Positions 8,174 to 16,496 of a stretch of 64,000 nucleotides of DNA are shown here, in pieces; positions within the stretch are counted from its first letter, which is position 1; each line of letters begins with the position of its first letter. The notes under the pieces were generated by a model, which did no database searches, was not told the origin of the DNA, and worked only from the letters and a program-made list of their open reading frames with translations. The DNA is from JADMIH01 sp036399775 (lineage in GTDB: Bacteria > Chloroflexota > Chloroflexia > QHBQ01 > JADMIH01). Location: positions 1 to 64,000 of the forward strand of contig DASWMJ010000065.1 of assembly GCA_036399775.1 (NCBI GenBank), written 5' to 3'. A program made the position numbers and the translations under genes.

Positions 8174-9241
8174 ATGCCTAAGCACAAACTGCATCCAGCT
8201 AATCGAGTATCACTCCGCAATACCCAGGCTATGGTTATAGCAGGGATGCTTTCTTTGCTTGCGATGATGGCCGTTTCCGGCAATGCAAGCCTCGCCCCCG
8301 CCACTGCCGCGCCTATGGGCCAGACAACCGCCCAACCCATCCTCTTGACGGACCCGCTACCCGACCCCAAACAAGCGGGTGTACAGTATTTCCCTCAGAC
8401 GGGGCATACCCTCAGAGGAGCATTCCTCGACTACTGGAACAAGTACGGTGGGTTAGCGCAGTTCGGCTACCCTCTTACCGAGGAGTTCTTCGAGCCTGTA
8501 GGCAAGGACAATAAGCCGTACCAGGTGCAATACTTCGAGCGTAACCGTTTCGAGTATCACCCAGAGAACAAAGGCACTCAGTTCGAGGTGCTGCTGAGTG
8601 TGCTTGGCCGTGAATTCAGGCAGCAAGACCCTCCTGCCTCTCCCATTGCCGGAGCTACCTATTTCCAGGAGACAGGCCACAACCTTAGTGGTGCGTTCAA
8701 GCAACATTGGGAAGCGCATGGTGGGCTGTTCGTGCATGGCTACCCGATAACAGAGCCGCAAATGGAGCGCAGCACCGACGGCAAAGAGTACCTGGTGCAG
8801 TGGTTCGAGCGCAGCAGGTTCGAACTGCACCCTGAAAATGCGGGAACGCCACATGAGGTGTTGCTGGGGCTGTTGGGAAGGCAACTATCTGAGAAAAAGG
8901 GCTACCCTTATGGGTGGTACCCCCTGTATGGCCATGCCCCCGATTTCTCCTGGGTTGCAGGCAAATTAGAAAGGGATCCGAGGAAATGTATGGGCTGCGG
9001 CTGCCTTAATATTCTCTATACTTACTCTGTTGATCCGATAGCCGATCGCTATAAGAAGGGTGTGCGTATTCTCCCGTATGGACCTGAGATGTTTGACGTC
9101 CCTGAGTTAGGGCTTACTGCTAGCCGCCTCCTGGTGGTCTTTGGTCGCCTGGACCAGCCTATAGAGTCTGAACCGGAAGAAACTGTAGTCTGCGATAAAC
9201 CTCGTTACTTCGTTGAGCGAGTGCATACGAACCCAAGATAG
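8174..9241 (+). CDS. Secreted protein with two YFER/HPEN repeats
   Basis: The product is 355 aa from ATG 8174 (GGAGGGAG 5-6 nt upstream). An upstream in-frame start at 8096 lacks a ribosome-binding site and would spoil the signal peptide (residues ~1-50, ending 'PATAAPMGQ'). Two repeats at ~75-155 and ~165-240 each run 'F..TGH.L.GAF..YW', 'GG...GYP', 'FERxRFExHPEN', 'VLLG.LG'. The C-terminal ~100 residues carry 'KCMGCGCLNILYTYS' and no recognised fold. Surface localisation follows from the signal peptide; the function of this repeat is not known to me. Paralogue of the genes at 6878, 24034 and 63402. Confidence 0.85.
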   Translation: MPKHKLHPANRVSLRNTQAMVIAGMLSLLAMMAVSGNASLAPATAAPMGQTTAQPILLTDPLPDPKQAGVQYFPQTGHTLRGAFLDYWNKYGGLAQFGYPLTEEFFEPVGKDNKPYQVQYFERNRFEYHPENKGTQFEVLLSVLGREFRQQDPPASPIAGATYFQETGHNLSGAFKQHWEAHGGLFVHGYPITEPQMERSTDGKEYLVQWFERSRFELHPENAGTPHEVLLGLLGRQLSEKKGYPYGWYPLYGHAPDFSWVAGKLERDPRKCMGCGCLNILYTYSVDPIADRYKKGVRILPYGPEMFDVPELGLTASRLLVVFGRLDQPIESEPEETVVCDKPRYFVERVHTNPR

Positions 9242-9264
9242 AGGCACGTAACCGCTACATGGGA

Positions 9265-9313
9265 GTCTCGATGTCATTCTGAGGTTGGTGGGCCTGAAGA
9301 ATGACATCGAGAC
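9265..9313. repeat. 16-bp perfect inverted repeat (degenerate family B hairpin)
   Basis: GTCTCGATGTCATTCT at 9265-9280 pairs with its complement at 9298-9313, with a 17-nt loop. The CATTCT/AGAATG core is shared with the larger hairpins at 23811 and 60879. It lies between convergent genes, so it could also serve as a bidirectional terminator. Confidence 0.65.
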
Positions 9314-9374
9314 AGGAGATGTTTCCCCTTGCATCCCGATTTGGCAGTAGCGCCAGGATGCGTGAAACAGGATG

Positions 9375-9881
9375 CTAAACCTCCGAAGAAGCTCGTACTA
9401 GAGCATCGGGGTACGCGACTGAAGGGTCGGCTTGCCTCTGGCCGAGAAGCCGGGCGGCTGTATACACGAAGGCGTAGGCAAGGATAGCTCCGGCGATTAT
9501 CAAGGTAACGTGGAAGCCGTACTCCACAGCAAGCAGAGTGGTCATGTTGTCGCCCATACTCCTGTGCAGGCCATCGTGAGGCCACCACGACACCAGGAAC
9601 CATATTATCGCGGCGAAACTGGACCAGGCAAGCGCCCCGTGACCTTCTGCTGCCAGTCGCCGCACCACCGGCAGGCCCAGCACCAGGAATGAGACACCCA
9701 CGCCGAGCGCCAACCCCTCGAATACCGACACCCCGATAAAGCCCAAGAGCATGGGGACCGACATCTCCATCTCCATACCCATACCGTCGGCGGTGGCGGC
9801 GGGCCAGAGCATTTGGCCTATAGGCAGTGAAATAATAGCGACCGGTATCGTAATCAATAGCACTTTCATCCAGGTTTTCAT
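9375..9881 (-). CDS. Four-helix integral membrane protein, unknown function
   Basis: The product is 168 aa. AAAGGAGGAGA precedes ATG 9881. Four hydrophobic helices are at ~5-25, ~45-70, ~85-100 and ~120-148. Between the first and second is a Met/Glu run (DGMGMEMEMSVP), and 'WWPHDGLHR' and 'EYGFHVTL' put histidines near the membrane faces. This is reminiscent of copper- or haem-handling membrane proteins but no family is recognised. It stands alone between convergent and divergent neighbours. Confidence 0.7.
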   Translation of the reverse strand: MKTWMKVLLITIPVAIISLPIGQMLWPAATADGMGMEMEMSVPMLLGFIGVSVFEGLALGVGVSFLVLGLPVVRRLAAEGHGALAWSSFAAIIWFLVSWWPHDGLHRSMGDNMTTLLAVEYGFHVTLIIAGAILAYAFVYTAARLLGQRQADPSVAYPDALVRASSEV

Positions 9882-10157
9882 TGTTTTTCTCCTCCTTTTA
9901 CAGTTTTCAACTCACCGGCTCAATGGCGGGCGGAATTATTCCTTTTGCCCGTCCGGTCCCCTACTACAGCCTCGTGGGCTTATGCCCAGATTATAGTGGA
10001 ACCGGCGCTGCGTTGGGTGGTACAAGCAGGGATACAGCATGGATACAAAGCGGTGTACAACAGCGCTCAGTACTTGGTACTCGGCACTCATTTAGGGATT
10101 ATCTATGACTCCCTTCCAACAATACTGTGGATGTGGGAAACTCCGTCTATGGATGTA

Positions 10158-10186
10158 TTGACAGGGTAGCGGGATGGCTGTATACT
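10158..10186 (+). promoter_or_regulatory. Promoter of small-RNA copy 2
   Basis: TTGACA (10158-10163), 17 bp, TATACT (10181-10186), identical to copy 1 including the spacer. Confidence 0.75.
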
Positions 10187-10192
10187 GCAATC

Positions 10193-10274
10193 ACTTCGAG
10201 ACGGACGGTTCGCCGGAAGTTTTGAAGGAACAGAAGCCCAGATGGTCCTCACGGATTGTTTGGGTTTTCTGTTT
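10193..10274 (+). ncRNA. Candidate small RNA, copy 2
   Basis: Same 82-nt unit as 4462-4543: stem-loop 1 with a UUCG loop, a linker with three substitutions, and a terminator-like hairpin ending in TTTTCTGTTT. The homology begins about 30 bp before the -35 box (10128) and stops right after the T tract (10276). It sits in the 525-bp space 9882-10406, which otherwise holds a short CGCGGAGACC/GCGTCTCCGCG repeat (about 10328-10360) and no supported gene. As in copy 1, the RNA converges on the 3' end of a leftward gene. Confidence 0.6.
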
Positions 10275-10406
10275 AAGCCTGAAGAACCACAGTAATTTCC
10301 TACTGCCCGACGCGCCCAAGCAAAAACGCGGAGACCAAAGAAAAATCTCTGCGTCTCCGCGCCTCTGCGGTTCCTTATTCTATTCCTGTGGGCTTTTCTG
10401 GTCCGT

Positions 10407-11954
10407 CTATGCTTTCTCCGCGTCCTCGGCATCGAGCCTGGGTGCGCTTGAGGGGGTGCCGCCACCCGCTGCTTCACCCGTCTCATTCTCTGAGCGCACG
10501 TCTACACCCTCGGCGCCCAGCACTTCAGCCGCGCCGCCCGCTTCCTCAAGGTCGCTGGCCGTAGCCGTGCCTTGCTCTTCACTGATCTCAGTCGTAGTCT
10601 CAGCCGCGCCTTCTTCTGATCCCTGGTCCCCGGCCCCTGACTCCTCTTCGACGGCTGCCGCCTCGATACGCCCCTCTGCGATGCCAACCAGGCGGTCCAC
10701 TATTTTGCGCTGGTAGAGACGGTCCTCAAGATCGTGGCGGGCCTCGTCACGGGTCAAGACGGATTGCGCTTTCTCCTTCTCCTCGCCCTCGAACCGCTCA
10801 AGCATGCCCTGTATCTCGCCCTCTACTTCCTCGTCATCAACGCCAATACCCTCGCGGCGGGCGAACTCTTGCAGCACCAGGCCGCGTATTACCCGCTCCC
10901 TGGCCTGCTGGCGATTCTTCTCGCGCCACTCCTTGTCTGTGATGCCGTTGTAGGTGAGGTACTGGCGCAGGCTCAGGCGCTGCTCGCGCAGCCTGCCCTC
11001 TAGCCGCTTCAGCATCAGGTCAAGCTCCTCGTTGACCATCACTTCCGGTACGTCGGCAGTCGAGCCTTCCACCAGTTGCGTGATAGCCGCGTTCACCTGG
11101 TTCGACTCCGCGCTCTCATCGGCGCGCTGGCGCAGGTTCTTTTCCACCGCTTCACGTAACTCCTGCACCGTGTCATAGTTCAGCGTTTTGGCGAACTCGT
11201 CGTCCATCTCAGGGAGGGCCTGCTCCTTCATGGAGCGCACCTTGACATGGTAGCTCACGTCGCGGCCCTGTAGGCGCTCGTCCGGGTAGTCTTCGGGGAT
11301 GGTCTCGGTGATGTCCTTCTCTTCGCCGACCGACATACCGATAAGCTCCTTCATGACCACTTCCGGCACGCCGCCGCCTACCATGCCCACGATGGTGGGG
11401 AAGTCCTCCCGCCTGGCCTCTTGAAGCTCGCCTTCGCCGGTGAAGCCTTCCAGGTCGAGGTACACCATATCGCCCTCGCGTATGGGGCGCGGCTCAGCAG
11501 GCTCGGCCCAGGGCACGCCCTCGCGGCGCAACTCGGCCATGACTTGCTCTATTTGCTCGTCGTTGATCTCTGTCGTCTCTTTCTCGACGCGGATGGTGCC
11601 GTAGTCGCCTAGCTCAATCTTAGGCGGCTGCACGATTGTCACCTTCACCTGCAACGGGTCCATGTTGACTATCTCAACGTCGCCGATGTCCATCGCCTCG
11701 ATGTTTTGTTCGGTGATGGCGTTCTGCACGGTGTCGGGGAGGATGTTCTTGACCGCCTTCTCGGTGAGGGCTTCCTTGCCCACGTAGCTCTCAAGGATGT
11801 AGCGTGGGGCCTTCCCACGCCTGAATCCCGGTATGTTTACTTCGTTCACCATCTGCCGGTAGGCACGCTCAAGCGCGCTGTTGATCAGTTCCGGCTCAAG
11901 CTCGATGGTCAGGGCAACCTGTCTGCCCGGCATATCTTCACGAGTAATATTCAA
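10407..11954 (-). CDS. tig: Trigger factor (ribosome-associated chaperone, PPIase)
   Basis: The product is 515 aa. The N-terminal ribosome-binding domain contains 'IPGFRRGKAPRYIL', the GFRxGxxP signature loop. An FKBP-like domain is at ~155-245 ('GDMVYLDLEGFTGEGE', 'GMSVGEEKDI', 'YHVKVRSM'), and the helical C-terminal domain runs to ~430. The last ~85 residues are an acidic low-complexity tail (Glu/Gly/Ala/Thr), longer than in typical trigger factors. The start is TTG 11954, with AAAGGGAG 10 nt before it. A TGGTATAAT promoter lies at 11999-11991. clpP/clpX, often next to tig, are not here. Confidence 0.95.
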   Translation of the reverse strand: MNITREDMPGRQVALTIELEPELINSALERAYRQMVNEVNIPGFRRGKAPRYILESYVGKEALTEKAVKNILPDTVQNAITEQNIEAMDIGDVEIVNMDPLQVKVTIVQPPKIELGDYGTIRVEKETTEINDEQIEQVMAELRREGVPWAEPAEPRPIREGDMVYLDLEGFTGEGELQEARREDFPTIVGMVGGGVPEVVMKELIGMSVGEEKDITETIPEDYPDERLQGRDVSYHVKVRSMKEQALPEMDDEFAKTLNYDTVQELREAVEKNLRQRADESAESNQVNAAITQLVEGSTADVPEVMVNEELDLMLKRLEGRLREQRLSLRQYLTYNGITDKEWREKNRQQARERVIRGLVLQEFARREGIGVDDEEVEGEIQGMLERFEGEEKEKAQSVLTRDEARHDLEDRLYQRKIVDRLVGIAEGRIEAAAVEEESGAGDQGSEEGAAETTTEISEEQGTATASDLEEAGGAAEVLGAEGVDVRSENETGEAAGGGTPSSAPRLDAEDAEKA

Positions 11955-11990
11955 TCTCTGGGTGCTCCCTTTTCGTAGAGTTTAGGATTG

Positions 11991-11999
11991 ATTATACCA
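11991..11999 (-). promoter_or_regulatory. Extended -10 promoter of trigger factor
   Basis: TGGTATAAT read on the minus strand, about 37 nt before the TTG start. No good -35 box is visible. Confidence 0.55.
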
Positions 12000-12010
12000 G
12001 AAAGGGGTGA

Positions 12011-12066
12011 AACGTAAAACGTGATGCGTGATGCGTGGTGCGTATTGCGTAGTTCGTATTGCGTAA
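12011..12066. repeat. Short degenerate tandem repeat (GTGATGCGT / GTATTGCGT)
   Basis: A run of 9-10-bp units such as GTGATGCGT, GTGGTGCGT, GTATTGCGTA between tig and the next gene. The same unit types recur at 52381-52536. Confidence 0.6.
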
Positions 12067-12078
12067 TGGTGTGTCGGG

Positions 12079-13074
12079 TTAGAGACTGCCGATGAGTCGC
12101 ATAAGCCGCGTGCGCTCAGCTATTGGGTCGAGTGCGAGCAGGTTGTTCAGCAGCAATTCGTCCAGCCCGGAGTCGAGCAGCGCCCTCAGGCGAGCCGTCA
12201 CCGACGCCTCATCGCCCATGACGACAAGATTATCAATCAGCCCATCACTTACCGAGCCGTCTGCCTCCAACGGGTAACCTGCCGCTGCCCACATGTTGTA
12301 GTAGAAAGGCAGCCTGGCGTAGACGCTGAGGGCTTTCCTGGCGGCAGATCGCACAGCTTCCACATCGTCGCTGAGCACAACTGGTACGTGAGCTACAAGC
12401 GGTGGTGCCTGGCGATCTGCACTCGCAGCCCCCTCGCGCAGAGCAGGTAGGGCCACGTTGAGTAAATGCTGCGCCGGGACGTTCCACGATATAGCGCCGT
12501 CTGATACTCTACCCGCCAATCGGAACGACTTCTCGCCCAGGGTAGCTATCAGCACAGGCACGGGTTGAGGGTGGTTCATCTTTACCCTGGCGGTAAAGAA
12601 GCGCCCCTCATGCTGAACACTGCCATCCCATAGCGCGGCCCGCAGCACTCCGATGTATTCCTCCAGGTACGCCAGTGGCTCCTCCATCTTCATCCCGTAG
12701 ATACCCTCTATGCTGGGGCGGTGGCTGGTGCCGATCCCCAGGCGCAGGCGACCCGGCCCCAGCCCGGCAACAGTGGCCGCTTGCTGAGCCAGGGCCAGCG
12801 GGTGGCGCGGGTATATGGGCACGATAGATGTGCCTAGCCGTATCTCACCCGTGCGCTGAAACGCAGCAGCATATGCGGTCAGCAGGTCGGTTGAAGAGCC
12901 GCCCTGGGTAGCCCAAACTTGCTTCACCCCGGCCTCTTCGGCCTGCACGATCAGATCAACCAACGTGGGCGCGTCTATCCCCGCTATGGCATGTATAGAT
13001 AGGCCGACCCGCTCCCTCAGAGCACCCTTCGGCGTGGCTGCCGTGGTGTTTGTTGTGTTACCGTTATCGCTCAT
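12079..13074 (-). CDS. LLM-class (luciferase-like) flavin/F420-dependent oxidoreductase
   Basis: The product is 331 aa from ATG 13074, with GGAGGAGGT 5-6 nt upstream. TIM-barrel features of the bacterial luciferase family are seen: 'LVDLIVQAEEAGVKQVWATQ' near the N-terminus, 'IRLGTSIVPIYPRHPLALAQ', 'GPGRLRLGIGTSHRP' and 'YLEEYIGVLRAALWDGSVQHEGRFF'. These match F420-dependent members (MSMEG/Rv-type) more than FMN luciferases. A Thr/Asn-rich N-terminal tail of ~25 residues precedes the barrel. The substrate is unknown; F420 use is an inference. Confidence 0.85.
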   Translation of the reverse strand: MSDNGNTTNTTAATPKGALRERVGLSIHAIAGIDAPTLVDLIVQAEEAGVKQVWATQGGSSTDLLTAYAAAFQRTGEIRLGTSIVPIYPRHPLALAQQAATVAGLGPGRLRLGIGTSHRPSIEGIYGMKMEEPLAYLEEYIGVLRAALWDGSVQHEGRFFTARVKMNHPQPVPVLIATLGEKSFRLAGRVSDGAISWNVPAQHLLNVALPALREGAASADRQAPPLVAHVPVVLSDDVEAVRSAARKALSVYARLPFYYNMWAAAGYPLEADGSVSDGLIDNLVVMGDEASVTARLRALLDSGLDELLLNNLLALDPIAERTRLMRLIGSL

Positions 13075-13261
13075 TTTGTACCTCCTCCGAGTAAAGTTGC
13101 AAAGTTCTCTGCTTTTTAAGGTTATCTTATGGTACTCCCATGCCATTTTCAGGAGTTCTTCAGCATGAGGCCCGTACAATTAGGTCACAAGGACGAAATA
13201 AAGAAATCGTCAAACAAATAACCCAAATCAAACCAATTATTCAGAAGGAGCACATAAAACA

Positions 13262-13669
13262 ATGTCAAACGTAATCGCAAGCACCCGCAACTCGGTCCGC
13301 GCACTCGGCCTGTTCGCTATCATGATGGCCTTCGCCGCCATGTTCGCCGCAGGTTCCGCTTCAGCCGCCACCAGCGCTAACAGCTACTCCACTCCCAGCG
13401 ACACCGGCACATTTGTCGTGAGCGTAGTAGATGCCAAGAGCAAGGAGATGGTCGGTGGAGCCGAGATCGAAATTCTCGACGCCAACGCTAACGTAGTGGC
13501 TAAGGCTGTGGTTGGCGACCCTAAGGCTGAGACCGATACAGTGCAGTTCACGCTGGCGCAGGGCGCATACAAGATGTACATCACGGCTGATGGCTACCAG
13601 AAGGTAGAGACGCAGATCAGCGTGACGGCAGGCCAGACCTCCAAGTCCCAGGTAGAGCTTCAGCAGTAA
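13262..13669 (+). CDS. Secreted single-domain PEGA/CarboxypepD_reg-like protein
   Basis: The product is 135 aa, with AGAAGGAG before ATG 13262. Signal peptide to ~35 ('FAAMFAAGSASAA'). The mature part is one beta-sandwich: 'GTFVVSVVDAKSKEMVGGAE', 'EILDANANVVAKAVVG', 'QGAYKMYITADGYQKVETQI', typical of PEGA or carboxypeptidase-regulatory-like domains that bind or coat surfaces. Small Ala-rich composition and a strong terminator suggest an abundant monocistronic product. Confidence 0.75.
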   Translation: MSNVIASTRNSVRALGLFAIMMAFAAMFAAGSASAATSANSYSTPSDTGTFVVSVVDAKSKEMVGGAEIEILDANANVVAKAVVGDPKAETDTVQFTLAQGAYKMYITADGYQKVETQISVTAGQTSKSQVELQQ

Positions 13670-13708
13670 TCAGCAGTAAAGTATACAGAACAGTATCGAA
13701 AACGGTCG

Positions 13709-13736
13709 TAAGGGCGGGTTTCAAACCCCGCCCTTA
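13709..13736 (+). terminator. Intrinsic terminator after the PEGA-like gene
   Basis: TAAGGGCGGG (13709-13718) pairs with CCCGCCCTTA (13727-13736), followed by TGTTTATTT. It may also serve the convergent gene on the other strand. Confidence 0.8.
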
Positions 13737-13753
13737 TGTTTATTTAATGCCGA

Positions 13754-13969
13754 TTACGTTTTACGCCGTGCGCTCCACCAGAACGAGCCAAACACCACCG
13801 CCAGTATGCCGAAAAGGGCGACCTCCGGCGCTACCCCGCCCGATTGCAGGCCCAAATAAAGGTTTAGGAACGTCAGGAAGAGGCACAGCAGCGCCACCAG
13901 CCCGATTACAAGCGTAGGTCGCGGCTTGCGCGCTAATCCCGCTTCTATATCATCCCGCTGCTCTGCCAT
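13754..13969 (-). CDS. Small two-helix membrane protein
   Basis: The product is 71 aa: a charged N-terminus, helices at ~19-40 ('LVIGLVALLCLFLTFLNLYL') and ~46-64 ('EVALFGILAVVFGSFWW'), ending RRKT. No family recognised. It may share a transcript with sufU upstream, but a repeat tract at 13985-14080 separates them. Confidence 0.6.
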   Translation of the reverse strand: MAEQRDDIEAGLARKPRPTLVIGLVALLCLFLTFLNLYLGLQSGGVAPEVALFGILAVVFGSFWWSARRKT

Positions 13970-13984
13970 GCTCTACCCACTCCA

Positions 13985-14080
13985 AAACCCTTAAGAACTC
14001 AGCGTCTCTGCGCCTGTGCGGTTCAAAACCCATAGAATCTTTGCGAACTTTGTGTTCCTTTGTGCCTTTGCGGTTTCCGG
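13985..14080. repeat. Low-complexity 'CTTTGCGGTT / GCGTCTCTGCG' intergenic repeat (family E)
   Basis: Repeated words AGCGTCTCTGCG, CTTTGCGAACTTTGTG, CCTTTGTGCCTTTGCGG. Similar tracts occur at 10328, 33229, 42958, 52440 and 57447. No coding frame crosses the copies. Confidence 0.6.
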
Positions 14081-14081
14081 C

Positions 14082-14483
14082 CTATTGTTCCTCTTCAGGA
14101 TATTCAGGCACCGCCACCCCTGCCTCGGAGAGCGCCTGCCGCAGCATGCCCAGCGACAGCAGCGCGCACTTCAGCCGCGCATAGCTCACCTGTATCCCCA
14201 GGTTATCGAGGATGTCCTGGCGCGTCATGCCCGCAAGCTCCTCAAGCGACTTACCCACCATCTCCTCCGTCAGCATCGAGGCCGACGCCTGGCTGATGGC
14301 GCACCCCCGCCCCTGGAACCGCACGTCCTCCACCACGCCATCCCTCACCCTCAAGTCCATAGAGAGCTTATCTCCACACAACGGGTTGTTCGCGTCCACA
14401 TGCACGTCCGGGTCGTCCAGCGTGCCGTAGTTACGCGGGTGCTTGTAGTGGTCCAGGATGTCTTCTGCGTACATGGAGTCCAT
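14082..14483 (-). CDS. sufU: SufU-type iron-sulfur cluster assembly protein
   Basis: The product is 133 aa with the IscU/NifU-N fold. Conserved residues are visible: 'NNPLCGDKLSMDL' (first Cys plus Asp), 'FQGRGCAISQASASMLTE' (second Cys) and 'YARLKCALLSLGMLRQAL' (third Cys); spacing fits the SufU branch, which accepts sulfur from SufS through zinc-ligand exchange. ATG 14483 is chosen; TTG 14495 is possible; neither has a good ribosome-binding site. It lies about 2.5 kb downstream of sufS, separated by three unrelated leftward genes. Confidence 0.9.
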   Translation of the reverse strand: MDSMYAEDILDHYKHPRNYGTLDDPDVHVDANNPLCGDKLSMDLRVRDGVVEDVRFQGRGCAISQASASMLTEEMVGKSLEELAGMTRQDILDNLGIQVSYARLKCALLSLGMLRQALSEAGVAVPEYPEEEQ

Positions 14484-14519
14484 TTTGTTGTCCAATCAGT
14501 TGTTGTGAAGTGAGACTAC

Positions 14520-15629
14520 TTACCACCCTAACCATTCGGCGGTATTGGTTAGCTCAAGAATCTTCTCTTCTAGTGCCAGAAGTTCTTCAGGTGGAGGTCG
14601 GTGTCCACCATGGTGATGGACGTATTTCGTCTCATTCCCCGTGGTGACAGATATGTCCCATTGGTGGAAATCTCCACCACCATCATAAGAGTCCGGCATG
14701 GAAAAGAATCCTGCCTTGTCGAATTCTGCTAATAGTTGGCGGACTGCTGTTTTCTCCATTGTATTTATAAGGAAGCCATCAATCTTTGAAAGGAACAATC
14801 CCTCGAAGACTACAGTCCCGTCGCCGAACATAGTTAGGACGAAGGATTTTAGTCCCATAAAGCCCTCCGTCCGCTCAACGCGCATAACAACATCACGCAA
14901 ATGGGGCGCTACGGCGCGCTCCGATAGCGCATCTTCGAGCACGTCAGTCGTTGCGCCGGTGAGATAGATCGTAGGCTGAAAGAATCGCAACGTAGGCGAC
15001 CAAGAGGCATCCCCGCTAAACACCACTTTCTGCCCGATGCACATCTCTTGCCCCGAAATATCTCTTGTGTCTAGTAAGAGCACCAATGGTTCAGCTAGCT
15101 GGCGAAAATATCCATAATCTCCTTTATTGTCGGGTGGACGTGAATATGGGTCTCTCATCGAGAGCAACACTAGATTGGAATAGTCCTCATCGGGGTCAAT
15201 ACCCCCATGTCCGTATTCAAGTGCAGCCATCCCGGTTTGTACAACCCAACCTTGCCAGCCCGTAACACGCTTCTTGTACAACTCTCTACGCAAATATTTC
15301 AGGGCTTCCTCTTTTACGGTGTCCCTCTGCGAAATGTCTGAATAGGGCTTGTCAAACATTTCCTTGAACTTGAGGTTGAACGGCTTGAGCCCAGCATATA
15401 TTTGATCATAAGGCGGTGCGCTCCCGGTGGTAGGCTGTGTGGGCAACGCAGTAGGTGTCGGTTCTGCATTGTCGGCATAATTCGAAGTGACTTTGGAGCC
15501 TTCGGATGCTGGCGTGCGGTGACATAGCTTCTCCTCCGCAGCGTTGCCGCCTCCGAGAGAAGTATTGCAGCCAGCGGAAGCAAGGACTAGCAGGAACAAG
15601 GATATTAGCGTGGAGAGGTATGGTCTCAT
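14520..15629 (-). CDS. Lipoprotein, unknown function
   Basis: The product is 369 aa. The N-terminus ends in a lipobox ('LFLLVLASAGC', Cys ~21), so it is exported and lipid-anchored. A Thr/Pro-rich linker (~45-70) leads to the main domain, with 'GWQGWVVQTGMAALEYGHGG', 'EDALSERAVAPHLRDVVMRV', 'GDGTVVFEGLFLSKIDGFLI' and 'YVHHHGGHRPPPEELLALEE' near the end. The C-terminal half resembles uncharacterised proteins with a DUF6438-like strand/helix pattern (weak). Its start overlaps the upstream membrane-protein gene by 4 nt, so the two are co-translated. Confidence 0.7.
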   Translation of the reverse strand: MRPYLSTLISLFLLVLASAGCNTSLGGGNAAEEKLCHRTPASEGSKVTSNYADNAEPTPTALPTQPTTGSAPPYDQIYAGLKPFNLKFKEMFDKPYSDISQRDTVKEEALKYLRRELYKKRVTGWQGWVVQTGMAALEYGHGGIDPDEDYSNLVLLSMRDPYSRPPDNKGDYGYFRQLAEPLVLLLDTRDISGQEMCIGQKVVFSGDASWSPTLRFFQPTIYLTGATTDVLEDALSERAVAPHLRDVVMRVERTEGFMGLKSFVLTMFGDGTVVFEGLFLSKIDGFLINTMEKTAVRQLLAEFDKAGFFSMPDSYDGGGDFHQWDISVTTGNETKYVHHHGGHRPPPEELLALEEKILELTNTAEWLGW

Positions 15630-16414
15630 CGCGCATTCCTTACATTTGCCACAAAGTTCTGTCGCTGAGAAGCGGCCTGTAACTTGCGAGGTCGCAAGAG
15701 GGCATTACCTAGCATGATCCAACTGACGCCAAACAGAACCAACAAAGCCGTAGCAATCCCGTACTGCTCCAACCTTCCCAAGATTGGAGCTAAATGAATA
15801 GCGAGTGCGCCGCCAATCAGAAGCAGAACTATGTTCGTCGGCAGCACACCAGAATTAATGATAGCTCTTCCAAGCAACCCCAGCCCCATCGACATAAGAA
15901 GAAGATAAGGCCAAACTACCGTATACCAACCGAATGGTGGCCACACATAGAAGAGGGTATGCCATAGCCTGCTGGATAGCCATTCCATATTGGAGGATAG
16001 ATATATTGTCCACGACAAGCTTACGATAGATAAGAGAAAGCCTATTACCCCCAGCCAACTGGCCCGTCGGGACTGTTGAACATACACGTAACCAAGACAA
16101 ATGAGAGCCAACAAAATTAGCTGTAGGGGAAAGGATTTAGAAATACTGAGCACTTCTACCACAGTTCGGTTTTGAAGACGAAAAGCACCATAATCAAACC
16201 AGCGTCTTTGGATTTCAAGTTGTAGAGCTAATGCAATCCACAAGGCACCGCCAAGCATGGCTGACAACCCACCTAATCGAGAGACGAACAGGACTACAGA
16301 AGCAATGATCCGCGTAGCCCTGCTCAAGAACGGATCTAGCCTGCCATCGTCCCATATGCCCTCAAAATATGAGCGTGGCCGTAGCGGTATTCTTCTGACA
16401 TTATGCTGTGCCAT
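15626..16414 (-). CDS. Multi-pass membrane protein, unknown function
   Basis: The product is 262 aa with about six to seven hydrophobic segments ('IIASVVLFVSRLGGLSAMLGG', 'LQLILLALICLGYVYV', 'WLGVIGFLLSIVSLSW', 'LLMSMGLGLLGRAII', 'ATALLVLFGVSWIMLGNALL'). The N-terminus is basic and cytoplasmic. No family recognised. Coupled by an ATGA overlap to the lipoprotein gene and in the same direction as the 152-aa membrane protein upstream; the three probably form one unit inserted between sufS and sufU. Confidence 0.7.
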   Translation of the reverse strand: MAQHNVRRIPLRPRSYFEGIWDDGRLDPFLSRATRIIASVVLFVSRLGGLSAMLGGALWIALALQLEIQRRWFDYGAFRLQNRTVVEVLSISKSFPLQLILLALICLGYVYVQQSRRASWLGVIGFLLSIVSLSWTIYLSSNMEWLSSRLWHTLFYVWPPFGWYTVVWPYLLLMSMGLGLLGRAIINSGVLPTNIVLLLIGGALAIHLAPILGRLEQYGIATALLVLFGVSWIMLGNALLRPRKLQAASQRQNFVANVRNAR

Positions 16415-16496
16415 TCTGGGCTAACCCCTGCTTATTCCAATGAGCCTTCAACCTGTGCGAATTCGTATTGATGACACGCCTTCATATCTTCCTGAG

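Noticed and set aside
14016..14513. Plus-strand open frame over sufU
   Set aside because: Antisense to SufU with its three conserved cysteines; begins inside a family E repeat.
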